20,054 nucleotides of DNA. Source: Azonexaceae bacterium. GTDB taxonomy: Bacteria; Pseudomonadota; Gammaproteobacteria; Burkholderiales; Rhodocyclaceae. Shown in pieces: positions 13,494 through 20,054 of this stretch; position 1 is the stretch's first letter; each line of letters starts with the position of its first letter. Position numbers and translations under genes: made by a program. A model generated the notes under the pieces. That model was not told where the DNA came from. It made no database searches and saw only the letters and a list, made by a program, of their open reading frames with translations. Location of the stretch: NCBI GenBank assembly GCA_009469665.1, contig SSTB01000164.1, positions 1 to 20,054 on the forward strand. Reading direction: 5' to 3'.

Positions 13494-14107
13494 GGGGAAG
13501 TCCGTGGAGCGGCCTGGGCCAGGCCGCTGCGGATGCGGTTGACGATATTGAGGGCCATCAGGGCGGCGGCGGCGGGCAGGAGCCAGAGACACCAGGCCGG
13601 CAGGCTGCCGGTCAGCCCCAGCCAGAGGCCGAGGCCGCCGAAGAGCACGGCCCGGTCGCTTTTCCCCATGGGGCCGTCGTACTGGCGCGAAGCGCCCACC
13701 AGGGGACCGAGGGCCCCGGTCATTTCGGACAGGGCAGCGAGGAAGATCACCGTCCCCACGCTGCCCCAGCCGAAGGGCGCCACCAGGACGAAGGGCAGGT
13801 AGAGGGCGGCATCGGAGACCACGTCGGTGAGTTCGTTCAGGTAGGCGCCGAGGGCGGATTTCTGCCCGAATTCCCGGGCCAGCATGCCGTCCACGGCGTT
13901 CAAAGCCATGCGCAGGAACATCCACAGGGGCAGCAGCAGAAAGAACTCGGCTTGCGGTGCTAGGAACAGCAGGGCGCCCAGGGCGCAGGAAACTCCCATG
14001 GCCAGGAGCGTGACCCCGTTGGCCGTTACGCCGGCCGCCGCCAGGCGCGCGACGCCGGGGCGCAGCAGGGCCTGGAAGCGGGGTTTGAGCTGGTAGACGG
14101 AAATCAT
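13490..14107 (-). CDS. CDP-alcohol phosphatidyltransferase family protein (YnbA-like)
   Basis: A 205-residue membrane protein with hydrophobic segments at about 31-51, 54-71, 96-128 and 155-190. CDP-alcohol phosphatidyltransferases join a phosphatidyl group to an alcohol with release of CMP (family knowledge). The motif reads N70-A-V-D-G-M-L-A-R ... G87-A-Y-L-N-E-L-T-D-V-V-S-D99. Compared with the canonical D-x2-D-G-x2-A-R-x8-G-x3-D-x3-D, the first and third Asp are Asn (N70, N91), with Asp95 and an added Asp99. From memory E. coli YnbA has the same Asn residues (N-A-L-D-G, L-N-E-T-G-D) and a similar start (Y-Q-I-K-P). The alcohol is unknown. The 4-bp overlap with the acyltransferase makes this the first gene of the cluster. 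Confidence 0.9.
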   Translation of the reverse strand: MISVYQLKPRFQALLRPGVARLAAAGVTANGVTLLAMGVSCALGALLFLAPQAEFFLLLPLWMFLRMALNAVDGMLAREFGQKSALGAYLNELTDVVSDAALYLPFVLVAPFGWGSVGTVIFLAALSEMTGALGPLVGASRQYDGPMGKSDRAVLFGGLGLWLGLTGSLPAWCLWLLPAAAALMALNIVNRIRSGLAQAAPRTSP

Positions 14108-14137
14108 GGCGGATTGGGGAGAAGCGGGACGCGGCGG

Positions 14138-14143
14138 ATTATG
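14138..14143 (-). promoter_or_regulatory. Possible -10 upstream of the ynbA-like gene
   Basis: On the minus strand CATAAT matches the -10 consensus at five of six positions and lies about 30 bases before the start codon, in the 62-bp gap after the AsmA-like gene. No -35 is visible, so the cluster may also be read through from rlhA. Confidence 0.3.
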
Positions 14144-14169
14144 GCACGGGCTTCCGGCGCGGCTGGCGC

Positions 14170-15264
14170 CTACTGGCCGAAGAGCTTGCCCAGACTCCTG
14201 CCGATGCCCTGGGTGGCGCTGCTGACGCCCTTGGCCACCGACTCCAGACTGATGCCCAGGGTCTCGGCCATGGAGGCGCCTACCCGGGTCATGAAGGCTT
14301 CGTTCAGCGAAAATTTGGGATCGTCGAGGCGTCCGTCGAGGACGAAGCGCACCGTGATGCGTTCGTTTTTGTCCTTGAGCATGCCGATGACCGCCGTCCG
14401 GGGCATGCCCATGAAGGTGGCGGTGGCGCCCTTGCCCGAGGCGAGTTCCAGATTGGCCACCGACAGGGTGCCCGGGGCGTGCAGGCGGTTCTGCTTGACC
14501 GTGGCCTTGAGATCCAGGTCCAGACTGCCACGGCGGACCCCGGTTTCGGATGCCTTGATGAGATAGGGCTGGAGCCCCACCAGGTCGACGCCTTTCAAGT
14601 GGGTTTCGATGTCGGAATCCTTGCTCGCCACCTCGATCCAGCCGGCCACCGTGAAACTGCCATCCTGGCGGGCGCCCTTGACGCTTCCCTTGAGGTCCAG
14701 GCGGGTCTGGCCCGTGAGCTGGGGCAGGCGCAGGGCGCCGATGCGGGCCTGAAGGGCTTCCAGGCGCACGCGATGGGGCGGCTTGGCTACTGAGGCGTCG
14801 TAAAGCTCCAGGGCGGCGTCGTTCAACTGGACTCCGTCGATGCGGACGGCGAGGTCACCGCCGGTATTGGCGTCGTCCTTTGCGGCGGCCGGCTTTTCCA
14901 GCAGACCCGGCAGCAGACGCAGCTTGCCCTCCCGGGTGCGATAGACCGACAGGTAGGCGCCGTCGACCACGATGCGTCGGATGCGCACTTCGCGGCTGGA
15001 AAAGAGGGCGTCGAAATCGGGGACGACGACGATGCGCGCCGCCTTCAGGGCGTCCGGCGCGGGCCAGTCCTTGGGGGCGGGAACCCGCACCCCGGTGACC
15101 TCCACCGACGACCAGCCGAGACGGATGTCGGCCACTTCGCTTTCCGGCCCCAGGGCTTCGCGCACCTTGTCGCGCAAGGCGCCGGCGGCGTAGTGGAGCC
15201 CGACGGCGGCCCCGGCCACCAGAAGGGCGACGAGGACGGCAAGGGCGATGAGCAGGCGGCGCAT
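14170..15264 (-). CDS. AsmA-like/DUF748-type membrane-anchored protein
   Basis: A 364-residue protein with one N-terminal hydrophobic anchor (residues 4-22) and a periplasmic remainder. The repeated short beta-strand pattern, with phrases such as A-R-I-V-V-V-P-D-F-D-A-L-F-S-S-R-E-V-R-I-R-R-I-V-V-D-G-A-Y and D-G-V-Q-L-N-D-A-A-L, is typical of AsmA/DUF748 proteins, whose larger members move or organise envelope lipids (family knowledge). This one is too short to span the periplasm. The C-terminus ends in an amphipathic, Gly/Ser-rich helix. It begins 19 bp after the rlhA stop, so they are probably in one transcript, and it lies 62 bp before the ynbA-like gene. Its function is unknown; a link to the lipid cluster is inference. 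Confidence 0.85.
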   Translation of the reverse strand: MRRLLIALAVLVALLVAGAAVGLHYAAGALRDKVREALGPESEVADIRLGWSSVEVTGVRVPAPKDWPAPDALKAARIVVVPDFDALFSSREVRIRRIVVDGAYLSVYRTREGKLRLLPGLLEKPAAAKDDANTGGDLAVRIDGVQLNDAALELYDASVAKPPHRVRLEALQARIGALRLPQLTGQTRLDLKGSVKGARQDGSFTVAGWIEVASKDSDIETHLKGVDLVGLQPYLIKASETGVRRGSLDLDLKATVKQNRLHAPGTLSVANLELASGKGATATFMGMPRTAVIGMLKDKNERITVRFVLDGRLDDPKFSLNEAFMTRVGASMAETLGISLESVAKGVSSATQGIGRSLGKLFGQ

Positions 15265-15283
15265 GGCGAAGAGGGGTCTCCGG

Positions 15284-17167
15284 TCAGTGACCTTCCGCCC
15301 GTACCTGAAGCTTGATGCCCTTCCTCATCTTGCCGACCACGTGCATTTCGCAGCGCTTGCAATCGAAGCGCAGGGTCAGCTTGTCCTTGCCGTTCATGAG
15401 GGTCAGAGGGTCCGGACGCAGGCCTTTCACTTCCTTGGGGCAGAGGTTGAAACTGTAGCGCAGGCAGTGCTTGGTAATCATCAGCGACACCGCACCTTTT
15501 TCGTGGCCGGCCTCGTAGGCGTCCTCGATGAGCTGGACGCCGTGCCGGGCATAGAAGGCGCGGGCCTGGGCGTTGAGGACGTTACCCAGATAACTCAGTT
15601 CGTCCTGGGGGTAGAGGGCCGGCGGTTCGACCGGGGCGGTCCGGGGCGGGCGGCGATGGGCGGCGAAGCGGAGGGCGTCTAGCTTTTCCAGCACCTCCCT
15701 GCGCAGGGCATTGACCACGGCGGTGGGCAGGAAGCGGGGTTCCGCCAGATGCAGCGCGATTTCCCTGGCGACGAAGGGCGTGTTGCCCAGCTTGCCCAAC
15801 TGTTCCCGCAGGCCGGCTTCGGCCCGCGCCGCGTCCCGGGCGGTCTCGTGGGGATGGGCGAGCCCGGCTTTGGCGGCGAGTCCGTCCTCGTCCCGGGCTT
15901 CCAGATCGAATCCCTGGGGGGTTTCGCTCAGGGTGAGGCTGACCGCAATGCGCCGGTCGGCGGATTTCTTTTCCAGCAGGCGCTCGAATTCCTGGTCCCG
16001 GTTGCGGTATACCGCGAGGCCCACCACCAGGCCCTCGGGCATGGTCAGGGGGTAGAGGCGCCGCCCCTCGGCGCGGCTGATGCGCAGACCGGCGAGTTCC
16101 TGGTCGGCGTCGTAATAGCTCAAGCCGTCGCCATTGTGCAGCGGAAGTGCGCTATCGACTTCGAACCACTCCGCCGCCACCCGGGTGACGTGGCCCAGGG
16201 GCTCGCCGACGAATTTGGGCGAATCGAAGGCGCCGATGTCGGCCTGGCGCGCATTGACGAAGTAATCGGTCGCCCCGCGGTTGAAGGTCTTCTCCGGCTG
16301 GGGGACGAAGGTGTAGGTCGAGGCGCCGGAGGAGGCGCGGCAATAGCGCGGGTCGGCGGCGATGACTTTGTCCAGCAGGCCCCGGTAGTGGGCGGTGATG
16401 TTTTTGACGTAGCCCAGATCCTTGAGGCGGCCCTCGATCTTGAAGGAGCCGATGCCGGCGTCGGCCAGGGCGGCGAGGTTGGCGCTCTGGTCGTTGTCCT
16501 TCATCGACAACAGGTGCTTGTCCTGGGCGATGACCCGACCCTCGCCGTCGGTGAGGGAATAGGGCAGGCGGCAGGCCTGGGAACAGTCGCCCCGGTTGGC
16601 GCTGCGGCCGGTATGGGCGTGGCTGATGTAGCACTGTCCGCTGTAACTGACGCAGAGCGCGCCATGGACGAAGAATTCGAGGACCGCCGGGGTGCGCGCC
16701 GCCACGGCGCGAATCTGCTCCAGGGAAAGTTCGCGGGCCAGGACGATCTGGGAAAAACCCACGTCGGCCAGAAAACGTGCCTTCTCCGGTGAGCGGATGT
16801 CGGTCTGGGTACTGGCGTGGAGCTGGATGGGAGGCAGATCGAGTTGCAGGAGGCCCATATCCTGCACGATGAGGGCGTCGGCGCCGGCCTCCCACACCGC
16901 CCAGGCCAGGCGGCGGGCCTCTTCCAGTTCCTCGTCGCGCAGGATGGTATTGACGGCCACCAGCACCCGGGCGTGGTAGCGGTGGGCGTAGGCGGCGAGG
17001 CGGGCGATGGATGCGACATCATTCCCGGCGCCGGCCCGGGCGCCGAAGGCCGGGCCGCCGATATAGACGGCGTCGGCGCCGTGGTCGATGGCGGCAATGC
17101 CAAAATCGGCATTCTTGGCCGGGGCGAGGAGCTCGAGCGGGCGGCGGGGGGTCTCCGCGAGGGGCAT
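15284..17167 (-). CDS. rlhA: 23S rRNA 5-hydroxycytidine C2501 synthase RlhA (peptidase U32 family)
   Basis: The product hydroxylates C2501 of 23S rRNA; in E. coli (YdcP) activity depends on iron and prephenate-linked metabolism (family knowledge). The 627 residues are close to the roughly 650 of E. coli RlhA. P-L-E-L-L-A-P-A (10-17), H-G-A-D-A-V-Y-I-G-G-P (29-39) and I-Q-L-H-A-S-T-Q (114-121) are U32 motifs. Cys172, Cys179, Cys195 and Cys199 in G-A-L-C, G-Q-C and N-R-G-D-C-S-Q-A-C form the probable iron-sulfur site. The C-terminal D-C-K-R-C-E-M-H-V-V-G-K is also present. The short start at 17167 has a weak Shine-Dalgarno sequence. The TrhP branch (tRNA hydroxylation) is shorter and lacks this C-terminal domain. 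It leads an operon with the AsmA-like gene. Confidence 0.94.
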   Translation of the reverse strand: MPLAETPRRPLELLAPAKNADFGIAAIDHGADAVYIGGPAFGARAGAGNDVASIARLAAYAHRYHARVLVAVNTILRDEELEEARRLAWAVWEAGADALIVQDMGLLQLDLPPIQLHASTQTDIRSPEKARFLADVGFSQIVLARELSLEQIRAVAARTPAVLEFFVHGALCVSYSGQCYISHAHTGRSANRGDCSQACRLPYSLTDGEGRVIAQDKHLLSMKDNDQSANLAALADAGIGSFKIEGRLKDLGYVKNITAHYRGLLDKVIAADPRYCRASSGASTYTFVPQPEKTFNRGATDYFVNARQADIGAFDSPKFVGEPLGHVTRVAAEWFEVDSALPLHNGDGLSYYDADQELAGLRISRAEGRRLYPLTMPEGLVVGLAVYRNRDQEFERLLEKKSADRRIAVSLTLSETPQGFDLEARDEDGLAAKAGLAHPHETARDAARAEAGLREQLGKLGNTPFVAREIALHLAEPRFLPTAVVNALRREVLEKLDALRFAAHRRPPRTAPVEPPALYPQDELSYLGNVLNAQARAFYARHGVQLIEDAYEAGHEKGAVSLMITKHCLRYSFNLCPKEVKGLRPDPLTLMNGKDKLTLRFDCKRCEMHVVGKMRKGIKLQVRAEGH

Positions 17168-17203
17168 GGGAGTTTCTTATCGAAGTTTTTGCTTTGAATC
17201 CGC

Positions 17204-17209
17204 ATTTTA
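17204..17209 (-). promoter_or_regulatory. Possible -10 upstream of rlhA
   Basis: The minus strand carries GATAAAAT, including TAAAAT, 36 bases before the rlhA ATG. No -35 is evident at 16-18 bp. The 190-bp region between rlhA and the diguanylate cyclase shows nothing else I can support. Confidence 0.3.
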
Positions 17210-17357
17210 TCCCCTCCCGTGACGCCGGTGCGGACCTTGATCTGGAACAAAGCCGGCGAGGGGGCGGGGAGTATGCTCAAGACGAGAAGGTCCGCTCGCC
17301 GCGACGAAAATAAGGGAGAGCCCATGAGACGGACCCGTCCTGCGGAGAGGTTGCGTC

Positions 17358-18827
17358 ATGGTCATGACCCCAAAGAAATTGCAGTGCCCCGCCGCCGAAG
17401 CGGGGGCTGTGTTGTCCTGCTTCCGTCTCTTCGACGCCGCGCCGGTCGGCTTTGTGCTCCTGGATGCTGGGGGGGGAATCCTTTCGGCCAACGCGGCCGC
17501 CGAGGGCATCCTTGGGCGCCCGGCCCAAGCCATGAAGGGCATGCGCATGGACGATCCGGAGTGGCGCGCGGTGCGAGAGGATGGTTCCCCCTTTCCGCCG
17601 GAGGCTTTCCCCGTCATGGAGGCCCTGCACACGGGCAAGCCGGTGCCGGAAACGCTGATGGGGGTGCACAACCCCCGGCTCGAGGGGTGCCGCTGGGTGC
17701 GCATCCACGCCGTACCGGTCTTTCAGGCCGGCAGCAGCGTTCCCGGCCAGGTCTATGCCCTGTTCGACGACGTGACCGACGCCCGGCGGGCCACCCTGCG
17801 GGAGCGCTGGCGCAATCGGGTGCTGGAGGACGTGGCCCGGGGCGCGCCGCTCAACGCCATCCTGGACGGCATCGTGCGGGGGGTGGAGAGCGAAGACCGT
17901 ACGCTCGTCTGCACGGTGCTGCTGATGCAGGAGGGTGGTCGATCCCTTTATACCGCAGCGGCACCCGGCATGTCGGAGGCCTTTAATCGGGCGGTGGACG
18001 GTCTGTCGGTGGCCGATGGCGTGGGCAGTTGCGGTACGGCGGCGTTCCGGGGGCAGCGGGTAGTGGTTGAGGATGTGCTCGACCATCCCAACTGGGCGAA
18101 TCACCAGGATCTGGCTCGGAAAGCTGGACTGCGTGCCTGCTGGTCGGAACCCATCCGCTCGTCCCAGGGGCGGGTGCTGGGGACTTTTGCCATGTACCGG
18201 CGTTTTCCTTCTACGCCCACCGCTGCGGAGATCGATTGCATCGAAGGGGCGGCCAACATGGCGGCCATTGCCCTGGAACACGGCGACGCCCTGGCAGAAC
18301 TGGAGCGGCAGGCCCGCACCGATTATCTGACCGGCCTCGACAACCGCCGCAGCTTCTGGGCGAAGGGGGAGACCGAACTCGCCCGCACCGAGCGCTATGG
18401 TGGCGAACTATCGCTGCTCATGCTCGACGTCGATCATTTCAAAAACATTAACGATGCCCACGGCCACAAGGTCGGCGACCGCGTGCTCCAGGCTCTGGCC
18501 GACACCTGCCGCACTGTCCTGCGCGAGGTTGATGGAGTCGGACGGTTGGGGGGCGAGGAATTCGGCGTTCTACTGCCCGAAACTTCGGGCAGCCGGGCCC
18601 TGGAAGTCGCCGAACGGCTTAGGGAAGCCTTTGCCGCCTCACCGGTAGGCTTGCCGGACGGCCGCGTGGTGCCGTATACGGTGTCGATCGGGGTCACCAG
18701 TCTGGTCAGCGGACAGCATGCGGATCTCGATATCCTCTTCGCCCGAGCCGACCACGCCCTCTACGCGGCCAAGGATGCCGGCCGCAACCAGGTGCGCAGC
18801 CACGGGCAGGGGGAGGCGCTTCAGTAG
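17358..18827 (+). CDS. Diguanylate cyclase with PAS and GAF sensor domains
   Basis: The product would make cyclic di-GMP from two GTP. It has 489 residues and no membrane segment, so it is cytoplasmic. A PAS domain covers about residues 22-145 (F-D-A-A-P-V-G-F-V-L-L-D and F-D-D-V-T-D-A). A GAF domain covers about 155-310, with G-V-G-S-C-G-T-A-A-F (221-230), V-E-D-V-L-D-H-P-N-W and C-W-S-E-P-I. The GGDEF domain starts at D-Y-L-T-G-L-D-N-R (322-330) and has an intact active site G-G-E-E-F (398-402). R389-E-V-D392, five residues upstream, is the product-inhibition I-site. The start at 17358 has a strong Shine-Dalgarno sequence (GGAGAGG, 7 bases). The input signal is unknown. Its 3' end overlaps the opposing methyltransferase gene by 7 bp. 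Confidence 0.95.
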   Translation: MVMTPKKLQCPAAEAGAVLSCFRLFDAAPVGFVLLDAGGGILSANAAAEGILGRPAQAMKGMRMDDPEWRAVREDGSPFPPEAFPVMEALHTGKPVPETLMGVHNPRLEGCRWVRIHAVPVFQAGSSVPGQVYALFDDVTDARRATLRERWRNRVLEDVARGAPLNAILDGIVRGVESEDRTLVCTVLLMQEGGRSLYTAAAPGMSEAFNRAVDGLSVADGVGSCGTAAFRGQRVVVEDVLDHPNWANHQDLARKAGLRACWSEPIRSSQGRVLGTFAMYRRFPSTPTAAEIDCIEGAANMAAIALEHGDALAELERQARTDYLTGLDNRRSFWAKGETELARTERYGGELSLLMLDVDHFKNINDAHGHKVGDRVLQALADTCRTVLREVDGVGRLGGEEFGVLLPETSGSRALEVAERLREAFAASPVGLPDGRVVPYTVSIGVTSLVSGQHADLDILFARADHALYAAKDAGRNQVRSHGQGEALQ

Positions 18828-19657
18828 AGGAAGCGCGGGCGCAGGGATTCCAGTCCGAATTCGCGCAGCAGCCAATCCGCCCGCTGCCGGGAGTTGGCCT
18901 TTTTGCCGCCGTAGCGGGTGGCGACGATGAGTTCGTTTTTCATCGAATGTTCCCAGCCCACCAATTCGGTGACCGTTACCTTGTAGCCGTGGCTTTCCAG
19001 TAGTAGGCAGCGCAGCACGTTGCTCAAGTGGCTGCCCAGTTCACGGGTATGGATGGGGTGACGCCACAGCTCGGCCAGCGGGGAGGCGCTCAGGGCGACC
19101 GCCTTGCGTGCCCTCAAGGCAGCGGCGACTTCCGCCTGGCAGCACGGCACCAGGACCACATGGCGGGCTTGCCGGTCGAGCGCGAAGCGTATGGCGTCAT
19201 CGGTGGCGGTATTGCAGGCGTGAAGCGCGGTCACCACGTCCACACGGGCCGGGAGCCGGGGCGATGTCAAGGCTTCGTCCACCGTGAGCGCCAGAAAGTT
19301 CATGCGCTCGAATCCCAGAAGATCGGCCAGGGACTTCGAACGCTGCACCAGCTCCTCACGGGCTTCGACCCCGACCACGGAGCCGACGCCGCGCGGCTTG
19401 CAGAACAGGTCGTAGAGCAGGAAGCCCAGATAGGACTTGCCCGCTCCGTGATCCACCAGAGTGAAATCCCCACCCTCTGAAACTTCGGCCAGCAGTGGTT
19501 CGATGAACTGGTAGAGGTGGTAGACCTGTTTGAGCTTGCGGCGGGAATCCTGATTGAGGCGGCCCTCCCGGGTCAGGATGTGCAGGGCCTTGAGCAGTTC
19601 GACCGACTGGCCGGGGCGGATTTCAGCGAGGACGTCGGCGGGGGTGGGCTGTTTCAT
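18821..19657 (-). CDS. Class I SAM-dependent methyltransferase (Methyltransf_32/METTL25-like)
   Basis: A 278-residue cytoplasmic protein. SAM motif I is D-H-G-A-G-K-S-Y-L-G-F (69-79), with an acidic residue following in V-V-G-V-E-A-R (94-100). L-H-A-C-N-T-A-T-D-D-A (145-155) and P-C-C-Q-A-E (171-176) match the L-H-x-C ... C-C pattern of the Methyltransf_32 family, which includes GSTCD and METTL25-like proteins and is related to the tRNA Trm13 enzymes. The substrate is unknown, and RNA is a plausible guess only. The start at 19657 gives M-K-Q-P-T-P-A-D. The stop overlaps the diguanylate cyclase end on the other strand by 7 bp. Confidence 0.85.
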   Translation of the reverse strand: MKQPTPADVLAEIRPGQSVELLKALHILTREGRLNQDSRRKLKQVYHLYQFIEPLLAEVSEGGDFTLVDHGAGKSYLGFLLYDLFCKPRGVGSVVGVEAREELVQRSKSLADLLGFERMNFLALTVDEALTSPRLPARVDVVTALHACNTATDDAIRFALDRQARHVVLVPCCQAEVAAALRARKAVALSASPLAELWRHPIHTRELGSHLSNVLRCLLLESHGYKVTVTELVGWEHSMKNELIVATRYGGKKANSRQRADWLLREFGLESLRPRFLY

Positions 19658-19684
19658 GCGGCGGGAGCGGCGGGAGGGCTGTGA

Positions 19685-19690
19685 ATTATC
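19685..19690 (-). promoter_or_regulatory. Possible -10 upstream of the methyltransferase gene
   Basis: The minus strand has GATAAT about 28 bases before the start codon. A TTGACA lies further upstream, but the spacer is 23 bp, too long for a normal promoter. The -10 alone may act with an activator. Confidence 0.25.
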
Positions 19691-19803
19691 TCACGCCCTT
19701 CCGCGTCACTCCCTGTCAACCGACCGATGCGGCCCGGCGTTAATCGCTACAGGTGACACAAGAAAATCAGCACCGCAACCTTCAAGAGAGGCTACAGATC
19801 ATC

Positions 19804-20054
19804 ATGGGAAGATTGAGTAACGAGTCCTTCGAGGAATTCCTGCAATCCCTCAAGGAAGCCGGCATCGTCATCACCAACGAAGAAGAATTGCGCGAACGTC
19901 TCGCCGAGGCCCAGCGCTGGCGCTACGCCTTCACCACCCTGGCATGCAATGGCCGCCAGATCGGTATCTGCTTCGAGGAAACCTGCTCCGGCTGCGACGA
20001 GGATGGCATCCGCCGCGCCTTCGACGACTTCGAATTCCCGGCCCGCGCCCAGGC
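19804..20054 (+). CDS. Unknown protein, C-terminus outside window
   Basis: An open frame of 83 codons that continues beyond the right edge. I do not recognise it. The ATG at 19804 is preceded by GAGAGG about 12 bases upstream; an in-frame GTG at 19753 would add 17 residues. The visible part begins with an acidic helical stretch (S-F-E-E-F-L-Q-S-L-K-E-A-G-I at 8-21, then E-E-E-L-R-E-R-L-A-E-A). It continues with T-L-A-C-N-G-R-Q-I-G-I-C-F-E-E-T-C-S-G-C-D-E-D-G, holding four Cys at about residues 47, 55, 60 and 63, the last two as C-x-x-C. These might bind metal, which is inference. Codon use looks coding, with G or C at most third positions. Confidence 0.6.
   Translation, partial: MGRLSNESFEEFLQSLKEAGIVITNEEELRERLAEAQRWRYAFTTLACNGRQIGICFEETCSGCDEDGIRRAFDDFEFPARAQ

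Noticed and set aside
15749..16792. 347-codon plus-strand frame opposite rlhA
   Set aside because: Shadow of rlhA, whose Cys cluster and U32 motifs are unambiguous.
17237..17277. TTGATC and TATGCT as a promoter for the diguanylate cyclase
   Set aside because: The spacer is 29 bp, far too long for a normal promoter.

Overview
The window is about 20 kb of GC-rich DNA, densely coding and with short intergenic gaps. It looks like core chromosome of a betaproteobacterium. I infer a Rhodocyclales-type organism from the family mix (DUF3301, DUF2189, DUF3617, YaeQ, RlmJ, RF3) and the base composition; no rRNA or other taxonomic marker is present. I see no tRNA or rRNA gene, CRISPR array, prophage, plasmid origin or intact insertion sequence. 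Most long reading frames on the strand opposite a gene are shadows caused by high GC.

Layout from left to right. (1) 1-3048, minus strand: a PilZ-like conserved protein, rlmJ (23S rRNA adenine methyltransferase) and an exported protein cut by the left edge, tightly packed and probably co-transcribed. (2) 3112-6874, plus strand: a DUF3301 membrane protein overlapping a hexose-6-phosphate mutarotase gene, a DUF2189 membrane protein, and prfC (release factor 3) with its own promoter-like element. (3) 6964-8372: a small His/Tyr/Pro-rich exported protein (minus) and a YlqF/RbgA-type GTPase (plus). (4) 8442-8592: a 151-bp element with long terminal inverted repeats between convergent genes. (5) 8595-11079, minus: an RlmI-like methyltransferase, a 68-residue Cys-rich protein overlapping an exported rhodanese, and an exported DUF3617 protein. 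(6) 11177-11716, plus: yaeQ. (7) 11736-14107, minus: a three-gene phospholipid-type cluster (ynbB-like CDP-diglyceride synthase, plsC-type acyltransferase, ynbA-like CDP-alcohol phosphatidyltransferase). (8) 14170-17167, minus: rlhA (23S rRNA C2501 hydroxylase) followed by an AsmA/DUF748-like protein. (9) 17358-18827, plus: a PAS-GAF-GGDEF diguanylate cyclase, overlapping tail-to-tail with a class I methyltransferase. (10) From 19804: a gene that runs off the right edge.

The genes serve three main themes. Translation and ribosome modification is represented by rlmJ, prfC, ylqF, the RlmI-like gene and rlhA. Envelope and lipid work is represented by the ynb-type cluster, the AsmA-like protein and several exported proteins. 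Cyclic-di-GMP signalling is represented by the GGDEF protein and possibly the PilZ-like protein.

The least ordinary observations are the structured element at 8442-8592, whose 17-bp terminal stem is fully paired only as plus-strand RNA; the unannotated-looking Cys-rich gene coupled to the rhodanese; a recurring promoter-like motif in which the -10 hexamer sits inside a GC-rich inverted repeat (five cases); and the ynbA-plsC-ynbB cluster with a non-canonical CDP-alcohol transferase motif.
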